Positions 7,601-13,659 of a DNA stretch of 13,659 nt are shown piece after piece. The notes under the pieces were generated by a model. That model was not told the origin of the DNA, did no database searches, and saw only the letters and a list, made by a program, of their open reading frames with translations. Origin of the DNA: Psychrobacter sp. UBA3483 (lineage in GTDB: Bacteria > Pseudomonadota > Gammaproteobacteria > Pseudomonadales > Moraxellaceae); contig NZ_DFQS01000016.1 in NCBI RefSeq assembly GCF_002377905.1, forward strand, positions 1 to 13,659, given 5' to 3'. Positions within the stretch are counted from its first letter, which is position 1, and each line of letters starts with the position of its first letter. A program made the translations under genes and the position numbers.

Positions 7601-7991
7601 GCTTGGTAACGGTGATATGCTGTTCTTAGGGCCTGGGCAAATTGAGCCGGACCGCGTCCATGGTGCTTATGTCAGCGACGAAGAGGTCAACCGTGTCTGT
7701 GATGCATGGCGGGAACGCGGTGCACCCGATTATATTGATAATATGGCCGGTAACTTTGAGCTATCGAGTCCCAGTGGTGGCGCCAGTACCGCCAATGCTT
7801 CTGGTGAAGATGACGATTTATATAATGACGCCGTGGCTTTTATTATGGAAACGCGTAAAGTATCAGCATCTAGTATCCAGCGTAAATTTAGCATCGGCTA
7901 TAACCGTGCGGCGCGTATCGTCGACTCGATGGAAGAGGCGGGCTTGGTTAGCTCAATGGGTAAAAGTGGTAAGCGCGAGCTGTTGATGTAA
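4686..7991 (+). CDS. ftsK: FtsK/SpoIIIE DNA translocase
   Basis: This septum-anchored ATPase pumps chromosomal DNA toward the dif site and activates XerCD during division. The 1101-residue protein has an N-terminal membrane domain with hydrophobic segments at about 12-32, 65-88, 95-120, 133-150 and 158-180. A low-complexity Ala/Asp/Glu-rich linker runs from about 190 to 640. The motor follows, with Walker A GTTGSGKS (764-771) and Walker B ending in D895-E896 (VIVADEFADM). The C-terminal gamma winged helix (about 1042-1101) carries SSIQRKFSIGYNRAARIVDSM without its usual interruption, so KOPS reading should be retained. It is shorter than E. coli FtsK (1329) mainly in the linker. The start is GTG at 4686, with AAGG ten bases upstream; the next ATG (4746) would cut into the first membrane helix. 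A terminator follows at 8019-8050, so the gene appears monocistronic. Confidence 0.96.
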   Translation: MISAPLIEYLKKGIFTLLGLMLAVYLFVILMTYTGNDPSWSHISSDMTTVNNMGGEMGAWLSDLLYSFFGFGAWWLLAFLVYESVLIWWDNKPTFWLLRLVAYVFLLLSASALFAQLVALVQQVADPMTSGLKGVAGGIIGLELQARLAQLLSQWGSVTFLTVFVVITATFAFNIHWLAIYQKIKTWSWRDAAVQDNAAQARDSKRDNIQAAPAASEQQQNDESVSDAKAAQGFEQLPLDLPATDHANHAQTADKSGRFNNVLKEFLATSGLGASVKASMSTAAAVAQTATNSAAQDEQLQTASANVSNFSHVNQQQPSAPVANPVMAPARKVEPSFAWNDADTVDDLLAREAMAEQETFGYDTAATNTSTLAKSAATSNAFDNINDEDEITESVDLAVDSLAIDSSAVNHLADAWLAEHAAVSVASELEQDDAIIEAPVIEASFAEEPEVAEDSFDNDIDDSMDDFSEAWSIADSEFTDDSESSTQHEVLSTQHAVTKDWQADNAAPADEISEIVDMTPTNTPPANPKLAPTVDTGTSVTNTAPAAAKPTVSFAVPEGDSSNHITDMVPEDDSRADETDLPVMPHISDDAAFSQKSRSMQTAAYRSSLTPIPELSILDKPDPDRKPSYTLAELEQLSELLEIKLQEFNVKANVVNAIPGPVVTRFEVELAPGVKASKVTGISRDLARSLSMASLRVVEVIPGKPYIGIEVPNKQREMVRLIELLNTEKFKDPKAQISMAMGKDIGGNPIITDLARAPHMLVAGTTGSGKSVLVNSMLLSMLLKYTPNELRMILIDPKQLELANYNDIPHLLTPVVTDMTEAASALSWCVAEMERRYQLMSLLKVRKLNEFNKKVIAAEKAGKPMLDPLWRPNDSVSVSQAPKLKTLPMIVIVADEFADMIMQVGKQAEELITRLAQKSRAAGIHLMLATQRPSVDVITGLIKANIPVRAALRVNSKVDSRTILDSGGAEDMLGNGDMLFLGPGQIEPDRVHGAYVSDEEVNRVCDAWRERGAPDYIDNMAGNFELSSPSGGASTANASGEDDDLYNDAVAFIMETRKVSASSIQRKFSIGYNRAARIVDSMEEAGLVSSMGKSGKRELLM
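5874..5933 (+). repeat. Four degenerate 15-base repeats in the ftsK linker
   Basis: Four in-frame 15-base units begin TTAGCA, TTAGCA, TCAGCA and TTAGCA. They encode LAVDS, LAIDS, SAVNH and LADAW (residues 397-416). A second short duplication, STQHEVL then STQHAVT, lies further along the same linker. Such units suggest that the linker length evolves by slippage without touching membrane or motor domains. Confidence 0.6.
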
Positions 7992-8018
7992 AGGTTAATA
8001 AACCTCATATTTAAAATG

Positions 8019-8050
8019 AAAAGCGAGTCATGAGAGTGGCTCGCTTTTTT
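8019..8050 (+). terminator. Intrinsic terminator of ftsK
   Basis: A 12-base stem (8019-8030 with 8037-8048, one wobble) closes the loop TGAGAG and ends in TTTTTT (8045-8050). It begins 28 bases after the ftsK stop codon and separates ftsK from the amidase gene. The 5' A-run would make it weakly bidirectional. Confidence 0.88.
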
Positions 8051-8206
8051 GTTGGAAAAATAAAGTAGCGCTAACCTGCAAATGACTATTGAGTTTATTT
8101 ATCAATGCTAAACAACAATTTTTTATACTAAACTGGTGAGTGTTTATAAAAAATAAGCAACAATTTTAAAAAATATGAATCTATCACTCTCCAAGGACGG
8201 TCAGTT

Positions 8207-9700
8207 ATGTTTAAAGAATATACCCAATATGATGCATTGGCGTTGGCAGCGCTGGTGAATGCAGGGGAAGTCAGCGCCAAAGAATTGTTAGACGCCGCCG
8301 TGAATCAAGCCAATGCGCTCAATCCTAAATTAAATGCCATTATCCACCGCTTTGATGAGCGTGCCTACGCTGCTGCAGAAAAGGGCTTGCCAACAGGCGT
8401 CTTTAACGGCGTCCCTTATCTGCTAAAAGACCTGTCGTTTCATTTTGCCGATGAACCAATTACCATGGGCAGTCGCAGCGTCAATATCGTATCAGAAAGC
8501 GACAGCGAAATCGTTAAGCGTATGAGAGCCACTGGCGTCAATACCTTTGGTAAAACCAATACGCCAGAATTTGGCCTCATTATTACCACTGAGCCCAAAG
8601 CCCATGGCGTCACGCACAATCCTTTTAAAAAAGGCTATAGCTCAGGCGGCTCATCGGGCGGTAGTGCCGCCGCAGTCGCAAGCGGTATTGTGCCAATGGC
8701 GGGTGCGGGTGACGGCGGTGGTTCGATACGCTTTCCGGCGGCATGGTGCGGCGCGTTTGGATTTAAGCCAAGTCGAGGCCGTAACCCTATGGGCCCAGAA
8801 ATTGGCGAAGGCTGGGAAGGGGCGGTCGCTGACCATGTGATTACGCGAAGTGTGCGTGATAGCGCGGCGATGCTTGATGCGACCAGTGGCGCAGAAATCG
8901 GCGCGCCTTACGTCATTGCACCGCCCGACGGCACGTTTTTGCAAGCAGCCATGCGCGCGCCAAGGCAATTAACCATCGCCCTGCATCAACAGCCATTGGT
9001 TGCCAATACTGAGGTCGATAAAGAAGTACTTGCCGTATTAGAAAAAACCGCGAAGCAACTAGAGGCCATGGGTCATCGTGTGGTCCCAGCTGAGCCGAGC
9101 ATTAATATTGAGCAATTTTGGCATGATTTTTTAGTGGTGGTCTGTGCCCATACCGCTTTTACCATTGATAATATCGAGCGCTGTTACGGCGCACAGCATA
9201 TCCAAAACCTTGAGCCGCAGACTTATAATATGGCAATGCTTGGGCGCTCATTATCTGCTGTTGATTTAGCCCACGCTAAGCATGGCTGGCACGCTAGCCA
9301 ATATCAAACGGGCTTGCTGCTTGAGACGTACGATATGATTTTATGTCCAACCGTGCCAACGCCTGCGGTCAAGCATGGTGTGCTGCCGCCAAGCCGTATG
9401 GATGAAACACTGATGCGGAGCGCAGGCTTGCTCAATAAAGGCATTAATATGGGCAGATTCGCCTTTAGCTCAGGTATGATTGAGAAGCTCAGCGCTCCAG
9501 TACTTGGTAAAATGGGCTTTACCATTTTAGGTAATGTCACCGGCTTACCAGCGATGTCGTTGCCTGTGGGTATGAGTAAAAAAGGTCTGCCGATTGGGAT
9601 GCAGCTGATTGGGCGGATGAATGATGAAACGACGTTATTTAGTATCGCAGGCGAGATGGAGCGTGCTGGCATGTTTACCAAACCGGCTTTTGAGAAATAG
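8207..9700 (+). CDS. Amidase-signature family hydrolase, NylA-like
   Basis: This is a predicted cytosolic amide-bond hydrolase of the Ser-cisSer-Lys type. The 497-residue protein carries the amidase signature from about 143 to 190 (GGSSGG at 147-152, GGSIRFPAAWCG at 171-182, FKPSRGR at 186-192). By alignment with FAAH spacing, Lys74 (in VPYLLKDLSF), Ser149 and Ser173 are the catalytic triad. Overall it resembles 6-aminohexanoate cyclic-dimer hydrolase (NylA) more than GatA: the N-terminal ELLDAAVNQANALNPKLNAI, the FGKTNTPEFG block and a cysteine (Cys313) near where NylA has its active-site-region cysteine. The true substrate is unknown, and NylA-like annotation does not prove nylon-oligomer activity. 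The ATG at 8207 has AAGGA at 8193-8197. No terminator is obvious after the stop; the downstream gene is convergent. Confidence 0.92.
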   Translation: MFKEYTQYDALALAALVNAGEVSAKELLDAAVNQANALNPKLNAIIHRFDERAYAAAEKGLPTGVFNGVPYLLKDLSFHFADEPITMGSRSVNIVSESDSEIVKRMRATGVNTFGKTNTPEFGLIITTEPKAHGVTHNPFKKGYSSGGSSGGSAAAVASGIVPMAGAGDGGGSIRFPAAWCGAFGFKPSRGRNPMGPEIGEGWEGAVADHVITRSVRDSAAMLDATSGAEIGAPYVIAPPDGTFLQAAMRAPRQLTIALHQQPLVANTEVDKEVLAVLEKTAKQLEAMGHRVVPAEPSINIEQFWHDFLVVVCAHTAFTIDNIERCYGAQHIQNLEPQTYNMAMLGRSLSAVDLAHAKHGWHASQYQTGLLLETYDMILCPTVPTPAVKHGVLPPSRMDETLMRSAGLLNKGINMGRFAFSSGMIEKLSAPVLGKMGFTILGNVTGLPAMSLPVGMSKKGLPIGMQLIGRMNDETTLFSIAGEMERAGMFTKPAFEK

Positions 9701-9763
9701 TTTTATACGATTAAAAAAGTTTTGTTAAATACCCAATTTTTAGAAAATACAGCCAAGCAGAAA

Positions 9764-9843
9764 CGCTTTGATTAAGACAACGTTACCAAAATAGCATTTT
9801 AGTCAAGCTAGCGCGTTAGACAAAAAACAGCTTAATCAAAGCG
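9764..9843. repeat. 13-base perfect inverted repeat spanning the amidase/ygiD convergence
   Basis: CGCTTTGATTAAG (9764-9776) is repeated as its exact reverse complement at 9831-9843, 54 bases apart. The right arm includes the last codons and stop of the minus-strand ygiD gene (Arg-Phe-Asp-stop), so the left arm is an inverted copy of that gene end. Without a T-tract it is not a classical terminator. It could protect 3' ends of either convergent transcript, or record a small inverted duplication. Confidence 0.6.
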
Positions 9844-10752
9844 ATAAATATCCATACCTAAGCTGTGGTGCGCCATGCTTTGATGCACCACAGAGACGCG
9901 TTGACCGGCACCTAAAGCAAAGAATAACGGCAATAGGTGCTCATCACTTGGATGTACATTTTGATAATTAGGATATTGCTGCCAATCTAAAGCGCTTGGA
10001 ATATCCGTTTTTAGTTGTTGCAGCAGCCAAACTTTAAAGTCTTTGGCGGTCTCATCGATACTCTCTGCTTGCCAACGTAATGCCTGTAAATTGTGAGTGA
10101 TATTGCCCGAGCCAATCAAAAGAATTTCCTCAGCGCGCAGTTGCGCCAGTTGCGCGCCCAACTGATAGCAAGCGATGCTGTCATAATGCTGCGGCAAAGA
10201 GATTTGTACGATGGGTATATCAGCCTCGGGATACAGATGCAGAAGTGGCGCCCATACCCCGTGGTCACTGACGCGTAAAGGGTTTACACGGCAGGTAATA
10301 CCGCGCGCTGTTAGCTGCTGCGCCAATGTTTCCGCAAGTGCTGGTTGGCCGGCTGCTGGGTATTGCAAATCATAGAGCTCGGGCGCAAAGCCAGAGAAAT
10401 CATGCCACGTCTTTGGTCGCGGATTGCTACTGATTTCAAGCTTGGCCGACTGCCAATGCGCCGACATAATGACAATAGCGCGCGGTTTGGGCAAGTTTTG
10501 ACCAATACGTGCCAGCGCACTGGTGGTTGCGGATTGTTCGATGGCGAGCGTCGGTGCTCCATGCGAGATAAATAGCGCGGGCAGCTTAGTCTGTTTTGAT
10601 GAGGTTACAGGATTCGCTAGCACAGACGCGTCTGTCCAAGCAGCCGCTGAGGTAATTGGCGCCTTCTTGGAGGTTGTCGTATTTTGACGTTCGCTCTCAT
10701 GTTGTAAAGCGTCCGTCATGGCTTTGGGTGTCGCAGGTTTAGGATGTTTCAT
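9832..10752 (-). CDS. ygiD: YgiD-like class III extradiol dioxygenase (DODA family)
   Basis: This is a metal-dependent ring-cleaving dioxygenase fold related to DOPA 4,5-dioxygenase and E. coli YgiD. The 306-residue protein has ALFISHGAPTL, IVIMSAHW, VSDHGVWAPLLHLYP, IGSGNITHNL and NVHPSDEHLLPLFFALGAG in family order. By spacing, His64, His99 and His220 are the likely metal ligands, with His164 and His272 as further active-site histidines. The family core begins near residue 57. The first 56 residues are polar and low-complexity with no signal peptide, longer than in E. coli. No Shine-Dalgarno motif precedes the ATG at 10752 or the alternative ATG at 10719, and a GTG at residue 44 is possible, so the start is uncertain. 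It lies 116 bases after rlmH on the same strand. The natural substrate is unknown. Confidence 0.88.
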   Translation of the reverse strand: MKHPKPATPKAMTDALQHESERQNTTTSKKAPITSAAAWTDASVLANPVTSSKQTKLPALFISHGAPTLAIEQSATTSALARIGQNLPKPRAIVIMSAHWQSAKLEISSNPRPKTWHDFSGFAPELYDLQYPAAGQPALAETLAQQLTARGITCRVNPLRVSDHGVWAPLLHLYPEADIPIVQISLPQHYDSIACYQLGAQLAQLRAEEILLIGSGNITHNLQALRWQAESIDETAKDFKVWLLQQLKTDIPSALDWQQYPNYQNVHPSDEHLLPLFFALGAGQRVSVVHQSMAHHSLGMDIYRFD

Positions 10753-10759
10753 GGTGCAT

Positions 10760-10786
10760 TTATTAGGGCGCGCGCCTATATTTCAA
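10760..10786 (-). promoter_or_regulatory. Candidate ygiD promoter with GC palindrome in its spacer
   Basis: On the minus strand TTGAAA (10781-10786) and TAATAA (10760-10765) lie 15 bases apart. The spacer holds the perfect 10-base palindrome GGCGCGCGCC (10767-10776), which stands out in AT-rich surroundings. The -10 element ends only seven bases before the ygiD ATG, so a transcript from it would be leaderless or nearly so. That would agree with the lack of a ribosome site. The short spacer makes this tentative. Confidence 0.25.
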
Positions 10787-10868
10787 TCCGTTTTACGAAG
10801 ATGCGTTGCCATTATTTTTTATAGGGCATGGTTGATTTTTATAGCAAATGACTGTTTTTATAAAGGTT

Positions 10869-11357
10869 TTAATTACCGCGATGATAAGGATGGTTGTGAT
10901 TGATACTCATAGCGCGATACAGCTGCTCCATTAATACCACGCGCACTAAAGGATGCGGCAGCGTCAGCGCAGATAACGACCATTTCACATCTGCTTTTGC
11001 CAATACCTCTGGCGATACGCCGTCAGCGCCGCCAATGACCAACGCAATATCATCGCCTTGCTGCATGCCATCAGCCAATTTTTCAGCCAGTTGTTCGGTT
11101 GAGAGCATTTTACCTTTTACGTCGAGCACCCATAATTGCTCGCGTCCAGCCGCAGCATGAGTGGCTAATATCGCTTGACCTTCTTGCTCACGGTACTGGG
11201 CCAAATTGGCGTCTGAGGGGTTTTTGGCGCGTTTAGCGGCGGCAATTTCTACGATTTCGGTACTAAGCATAGGCTGGATACGCTTAAAATATTCATCAAA
11301 ACCAGTTTGTACCCATTTGGGCATTTTATTTCTAACACTCAATATTCTTACTTTCAT
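10869..11357 (-). CDS. rlmH: 23S rRNA (pseudouridine-1915-N3)-methyltransferase RlmH
   Basis: This SPOUT-class methyltransferase uses S-adenosylmethionine to methylate pseudouridine 1915 in helix 69 of 23S rRNA on assembled 70S ribosomes. The 162-residue protein begins MKVRILSVRNKMPKWVQTGF, matching the family N-terminus. It carries the cofactor-knot motif VIGGADG (107-113), then LTLPHPLVRVVLMEQLYRA (131-149) and the conserved C-terminal NHPYHR (155-160). I chose the ATG at 11357 because homologues begin MK(L/V) here. A GTG four codons upstream (11369) is in frame but also lacks a good ribosome site. The usual partner rsfS is not beside it. No clear terminator lies before ygiD, so some readthrough into ygiD is possible. 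Confidence 0.95.
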   Translation of the reverse strand: MKVRILSVRNKMPKWVQTGFDEYFKRIQPMLSTEIVEIAAAKRAKNPSDANLAQYREQEGQAILATHAAAGREQLWVLDVKGKMLSTEQLAEKLADGMQQGDDIALVIGGADGVSPEVLAKADVKWSLSALTLPHPLVRVVLMEQLYRAMSINHNHPYHRGN

Positions 11358-11386
11358 AATATAGACCACTTTTATAATGGGTTAAA

Positions 11387-11425
11387 TGTAACAAAAAAAT
11401 TCTGCGCTTAAGATATTGTAACAAA
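11387..11425. repeat. Direct repeat TGTAACAAA in the rlmH/DUF2147 divergent spacer
   Basis: TGTAACAAA occurs at 11387-11395 and 11417-11425, starts exactly 30 bases apart, about three helical turns. An inverted GTTACA lies near 11507-11512. Regular helical spacing suggests a protein-binding array between the two divergent genes, but no regulator is recognised. Confidence 0.3.
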
Positions 11426-11633
11426 CAGACCTTTTACAAAGCATTTTTTTGTGCTTTACTAGCATTCGACCAACAGTTGTTCTTTATTATACTTGCTGTT
11501 TTTATCGTTACATGGTCTTATTGTTAACTAGTATTTATCGTTGAATAGTGAAGAAAGCGTCAGCAACCCTGTACCGTCTTTTTGATAGAGCATAAGATAG
11601 TTTGCAACATTTTTTAAACGAAAGGAGTCGTTC

Positions 11634-12080
11634 ATGAACCGTACTATATCAAGTCTATTAGCACTTAGCGCAGGTGCGCTACTCTCAACCTCTGTGTTTG
11701 CTGCTTCTTTAAACGGCACGCAGTGGCAAACCATTGATGATAAAACTGGCGAGAAAAAAGCCGTTATTCAATTGACCGAAAGCGGTGGTAAAGTTTCAGG
11801 AAAAATCATCAAAGTATTGAATAAAGAAAAGGCAGACGCGCTTTGTACCAAATGTCCTGGTAGCCTAAAAAACAAACCGGTTGAAGGTCTACAAATATTG
11901 TCAGGCTTAAAGGCCGATGGTAATAATCAGTGGAGTGACGGTAAGCTGGTCGACCCTGAATCAGGAAAAACTTACTCTGGTAAGCTAACCTTGAGTGACA
12001 ATGGTCAAAGCTTAAAACTGCGCGGCTATGTCGGCACACCTGTCTTTGGTCGCTCGCAAACGTGGCAGCGCATTAAGTAA
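11634..12080 (+). CDS. Exported DUF2147-family protein
   Basis: This is a small secreted or periplasmic protein of unknown role. The 148-residue precursor starts with a Sec signal peptide (MNRT, hydrophobic core about 6-20, likely cleavage VFA|AS after residue 23), leaving about 125 residues. The mature part shows DUF2147 hallmarks: W31 and the IDDKTGEKKAVIQL segment, SGKIIKV, a CTKC pair (Cys71 and Cys74), GLQIL, DGKLVDPESGKTY, LKLRGYVG and a terminal FGRSQTWQRI. The cysteine pair could form a disulfide in the periplasm. The ATG at 11634 has an excellent AAAGGAG six bases upstream, the best ribosome site in the window, suggesting good expression. A terminator follows, so it is monocistronic. 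The family has been linked to envelope and lipid-binding-like beta-barrels only loosely; I assign no function. Confidence 0.9.
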   Translation: MNRTISSLLALSAGALLSTSVFAASLNGTQWQTIDDKTGEKKAVIQLTESGGKVSGKIIKVLNKEKADALCTKCPGSLKNKPVEGLQILSGLKADGNNQWSDGKLVDPESGKTYSGKLTLSDNGQSLKLRGYVGTPVFGRSQTWQRIK

Positions 12081-12095
12081 TTTTTGCCAGTGCTC

Positions 12096-12136
12096 TTATA
12101 AAAGCAAATTTATAAAGCAAACTTATAAAACAAAAA
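12096..12136 (+). repeat. Three tandem 13-14-base repeats after the DUF2147 gene
   Basis: TTATAAAAGCAAA, then TTATAAAGCAAAC, then TTATAAAACAAAA follow one another between the stop codon and the terminator. The third copy runs into the 5' arm of the terminator. This looks like simple slippage in untranslated sequence. Confidence 0.6.
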
Positions 12137-12168
12137 GGATAGCAGATTGATATGTGCTGTCCTTTTTT
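12132..12168 (+). terminator. Intrinsic terminator of the DUF2147 gene
   Basis: A 13-base stem (12132-12144 with 12155-12167, one wobble) encloses a 10-base loop and ends in six T residues (12163-12168). Its A-rich 5' arm gives a T-tract on the other strand, so it may also stop minus-strand transcripts from the DUF421 gene that converges here. Confidence 0.87.
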
Positions 12169-12245
12169 AATGCTTTAACGTTAAGCCATTACCTCAATAC
12201 TCTTATTTTAAGACGCTATCACCTTAAAGCTCACGAACCATTTTC

Positions 12246-12806
12246 TTAGTCATCATTTGACATTAGCGGCTTGATGGTTTCTGATACGCTGTCATCACTC
12301 TGTTGCTCGTCGTTTTTACTATTTGAGGGCGTAGGTTTTGGAATAATTGTCAATGTCGCATCTGACTCAAAAACAATGGCTTCGATATCATCAAAACTAT
12401 GCATCCCTTCAGAACGCATTGCGCTTTCTAGCTCTTGACGCGTTAGGCGCTCAGCACGCATGGCATCTGGTAAAAATTGCCCTTGATAAAAAACAATCCG
12501 CGGCTCCGATAAAATAAGATGACTAAAACTGGCCGAGACAGAAGCGTATTTGGTCACTAAAAACTGTAAACAATACAAGGTCACAATAGCGGCGCTGCCT
12601 TCGATAAACGGAATTTCTTCGAGTAAAATCGTACTGGCACTCAAAGAGCCAATCATCACCGTCACAATCCAGTCAAAGTTATTGAGCTGCGAGGTCGAGC
12701 GTTTTCCAGATACTTTGGTAATTAACACAATTAACGCATAAACCATGATCGCTGTTAAGATAATGCGCCCAAGTTTTTCTATATTGTCAAAAAGCAGCAT
12801 GTCCAT
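12246..12806 (-). CDS. DUF421 (YetF-type) membrane protein
   Basis: This is an inner-membrane protein of unknown function. The 186-residue chain has hydrophobic segments at about 13-31, 46-62 and 68-88, then a cytoplasmic domain. Family signatures are SGKRSTSQLNNFDWIVTVMIGS (residues 33-54), a surface loop with EPRIVFYQGQFL (101-112) and the helix LTRQELESAMRSEGMHSFDDIEAIVFESD, typical of YetF/YcaP-like proteins. After about residue 158 a polar, acidic tail of some 28 residues (SNSKNDEQQSDDS and on) goes beyond the family core. The ATG at 12806 has AGGAG about nine bases upstream, which favours it over the ATG two codons later. It converges on the DUF2147 gene and follows the four-helix protein gene by 168 bases. 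Confidence 0.88.
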   Translation of the reverse strand: MDMLLFDNIEKLGRIILTAIMVYALIVLITKVSGKRSTSQLNNFDWIVTVMIGSLSASTILLEEIPFIEGSAAIVTLYCLQFLVTKYASVSASFSHLILSEPRIVFYQGQFLPDAMRAERLTRQELESAMRSEGMHSFDDIEAIVFESDATLTIIPKPTPSNSKNDEQQSDDSVSETIKPLMSNDD

Positions 12807-12974
12807 GATTTGGACTCCTATTAATCATAAAATACTGTCCAATGTTTTATCGCTAGCAAATAGGGTTTGACTAAAAACAGCGTAACGGAATTTCATCATT
12901 AATAGTGCAAAAAATTTGTATTAGGTTGTCTCTATAGGCACTCAATAATGGCAGGCGCTCAAAGGACTTGACGA

Positions 12975-13499
12975 TTAGTGGCTATGCTTAGGGTTAAGGA
13001 GACGGTTGATCAACAAGATACTAAGACGCGCGCTGACTAAGCTCAGCACCAATATCATCACCAACGCCGAAAGCAGGGGTAGCGGCTGCTGAATGGCCAT
13101 CTCAGTTAATACTTCACGGCTCACGGCATCAAATAAGAAAAACCAAATACCTAAAAAATAAACTATAGTAAGTAGCCAAACCACCGCAACGCCGCCAAAC
13201 ATCAAGCGATTGATTTCCTTTTTATCTAGCGCACGCTGTTGATGCTTAATAAATTTATGCACCGCGATATAAGCGCCGACGATGATGGATACGACAGTGA
13301 CCAGCTGTGAGTTTAGGGCAAATTTGGTTTGCACCATCATAAATATGGCACTGGCCAAAACATAACCCACCGCAAAGAATCCGATATATGGCGCCATTTT
13401 AGGCGGCATTACGTTTAGGTTGCTAGAAGTATTGCCCGCGGTTTGACCATCTTTTGCTGAACTAAGACGCTTGCTAAGCTGCATTGGTTTGCGTGACAT
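12975..13499 (-). CDS. Four-helix membrane protein, probably ABZJ_00895 family
   Basis: The function is unknown. The 174-residue protein has a polar N-terminus of about 34 residues followed by four hydrophobic segments: about 36-57, 65-83, 99-124 and 138-165. A basic loop HKFIKHQQRALDKKE lies between the second and third. Positive residues before helix 1, in the 2-3 loop and in the C-terminal tail suggest both ends and that loop face the cytoplasm. The layout and size resemble the ABZJ_00895 membrane family known from Acinetobacter and relatives, a resemblance recalled, not computed. The ATG at 13499 is preceded by AAAGG nine bases upstream. No terminator is evident downstream before the DUF421 gene on the same strand. 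Confidence 0.75.
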   Translation of the reverse strand: MSRKPMQLSKRLSSAKDGQTAGNTSSNLNVMPPKMAPYIGFFAVGYVLASAIFMMVQTKFALNSQLVTVVSIIVGAYIAVHKFIKHQQRALDKKEINRLMFGGVAVVWLLTIVYFLGIWFFLFDAVSREVLTEMAIQQPLPLLSALVMILVLSLVSARLSILLINRLLNPKHSH

Positions 13500-13659
13500 A
13501 AAAATAACCTTTATGAAGGGTAAAGCGTAGGGTGTTAAAACATATTAAGCATGAACGCTGATTTTTATTAATGTTTTGGTGGTGTATCAAAAAGTATGCT
13601 GGGGCAATAAAAGAAGGGTGACAGCCGAAGCAAGATGATATATTTGAGGTTATGAAGAC

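Noticed and set aside
8113..8167. CAACAATTTT repeated at 8113-8122 and 8158-8167 upstream of the amidase.
   Set aside because: A 10-base AT-rich direct repeat in such a spacer is expected by chance, and no promoter geometry matches it.
11438..11457. AAAGCA/TGCTTT hairpin in the rlmH/DUF2147 spacer.
   Set aside because: The T residues are in the loop, not after the stem, and the stem is only six bases, so it is probably chance in AT-rich DNA.
13474..13659. A minus-strand frame open for 61 codons from the right edge to a TAG at 13474, containing CFGCHP and CLIC.
   Set aside because: It overlaps the well-supported start of the four-helix protein by 26 bases, has no visible start in the window, and is in AT-rich sequence where open frames arise by chance. 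It could be a gene end entering from the right, but nothing else supports it. I see no other feature in 13500-13659.

Overview
The window looks like a chromosomal housekeeping segment of a gammaproteobacterium, most likely Moraxellaceae and plausibly Psychrobacter. This is inferred from protein resemblance, the moderate GC of the genes and the very AT-rich spacers, not from a database search. No insertion sequence, phage gene, CRISPR array, tRNA or rRNA was recognised.

Layout. Positions 1-30 carry the tail of an unidentified plus-strand gene, followed by a terminator. A stand-alone Prx5-type peroxiredoxin (319-846) has its own promoter candidate and a strong terminator. A RimI-type N-acetyltransferase (1123-1611, GTG start) converges on a MerR-family regulator (1639-2076, minus). 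Upstream of merR on the same strand are aat (2224-3066) and trxB (3067-4089), which abut exactly as TAAATG. A 596-base spacer (4090-4685) separates trxB from the divergent ftsK (4686-7991), which ends at a clear terminator. Next come an amidase-signature enzyme (8207-9700, plus), a DODA-type dioxygenase like YgiD (9832-10752, minus), rlmH (10869-11357, minus), an exported DUF2147 protein (11634-12080, plus), a DUF421/YetF-type membrane protein (12246-12806, minus) and a four-helix membrane protein (12975-13499, minus).

How the genes relate. Peroxiredoxin and TrxB are both thiol-redox functions. The peroxiredoxin resembles the N-terminal half of Prx-Grx fusion proteins but has no glutaredoxin domain, so it must get electrons from another protein. 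The aat-trxB-ftsK order resembles the E. coli aat-cydCD-trxB-lrp-ftsK neighbourhood with cydCD and lrp absent. Aat (N-end rule), RimI (ribosomal protein acetylation), RlmH (23S rRNA methylation) and FtsK (chromosome segregation) are core cell functions.

The least explained part is the 596-base trxB/ftsK spacer. It holds a 30-codon reading frame with a CxxC-x4-CxxC pattern, a hairpin with a T-tract overlapping that frame's start, and a 95-base imperfect inverted repeat. I found no convincing new multi-gene system; the rest of the window is ordinary.
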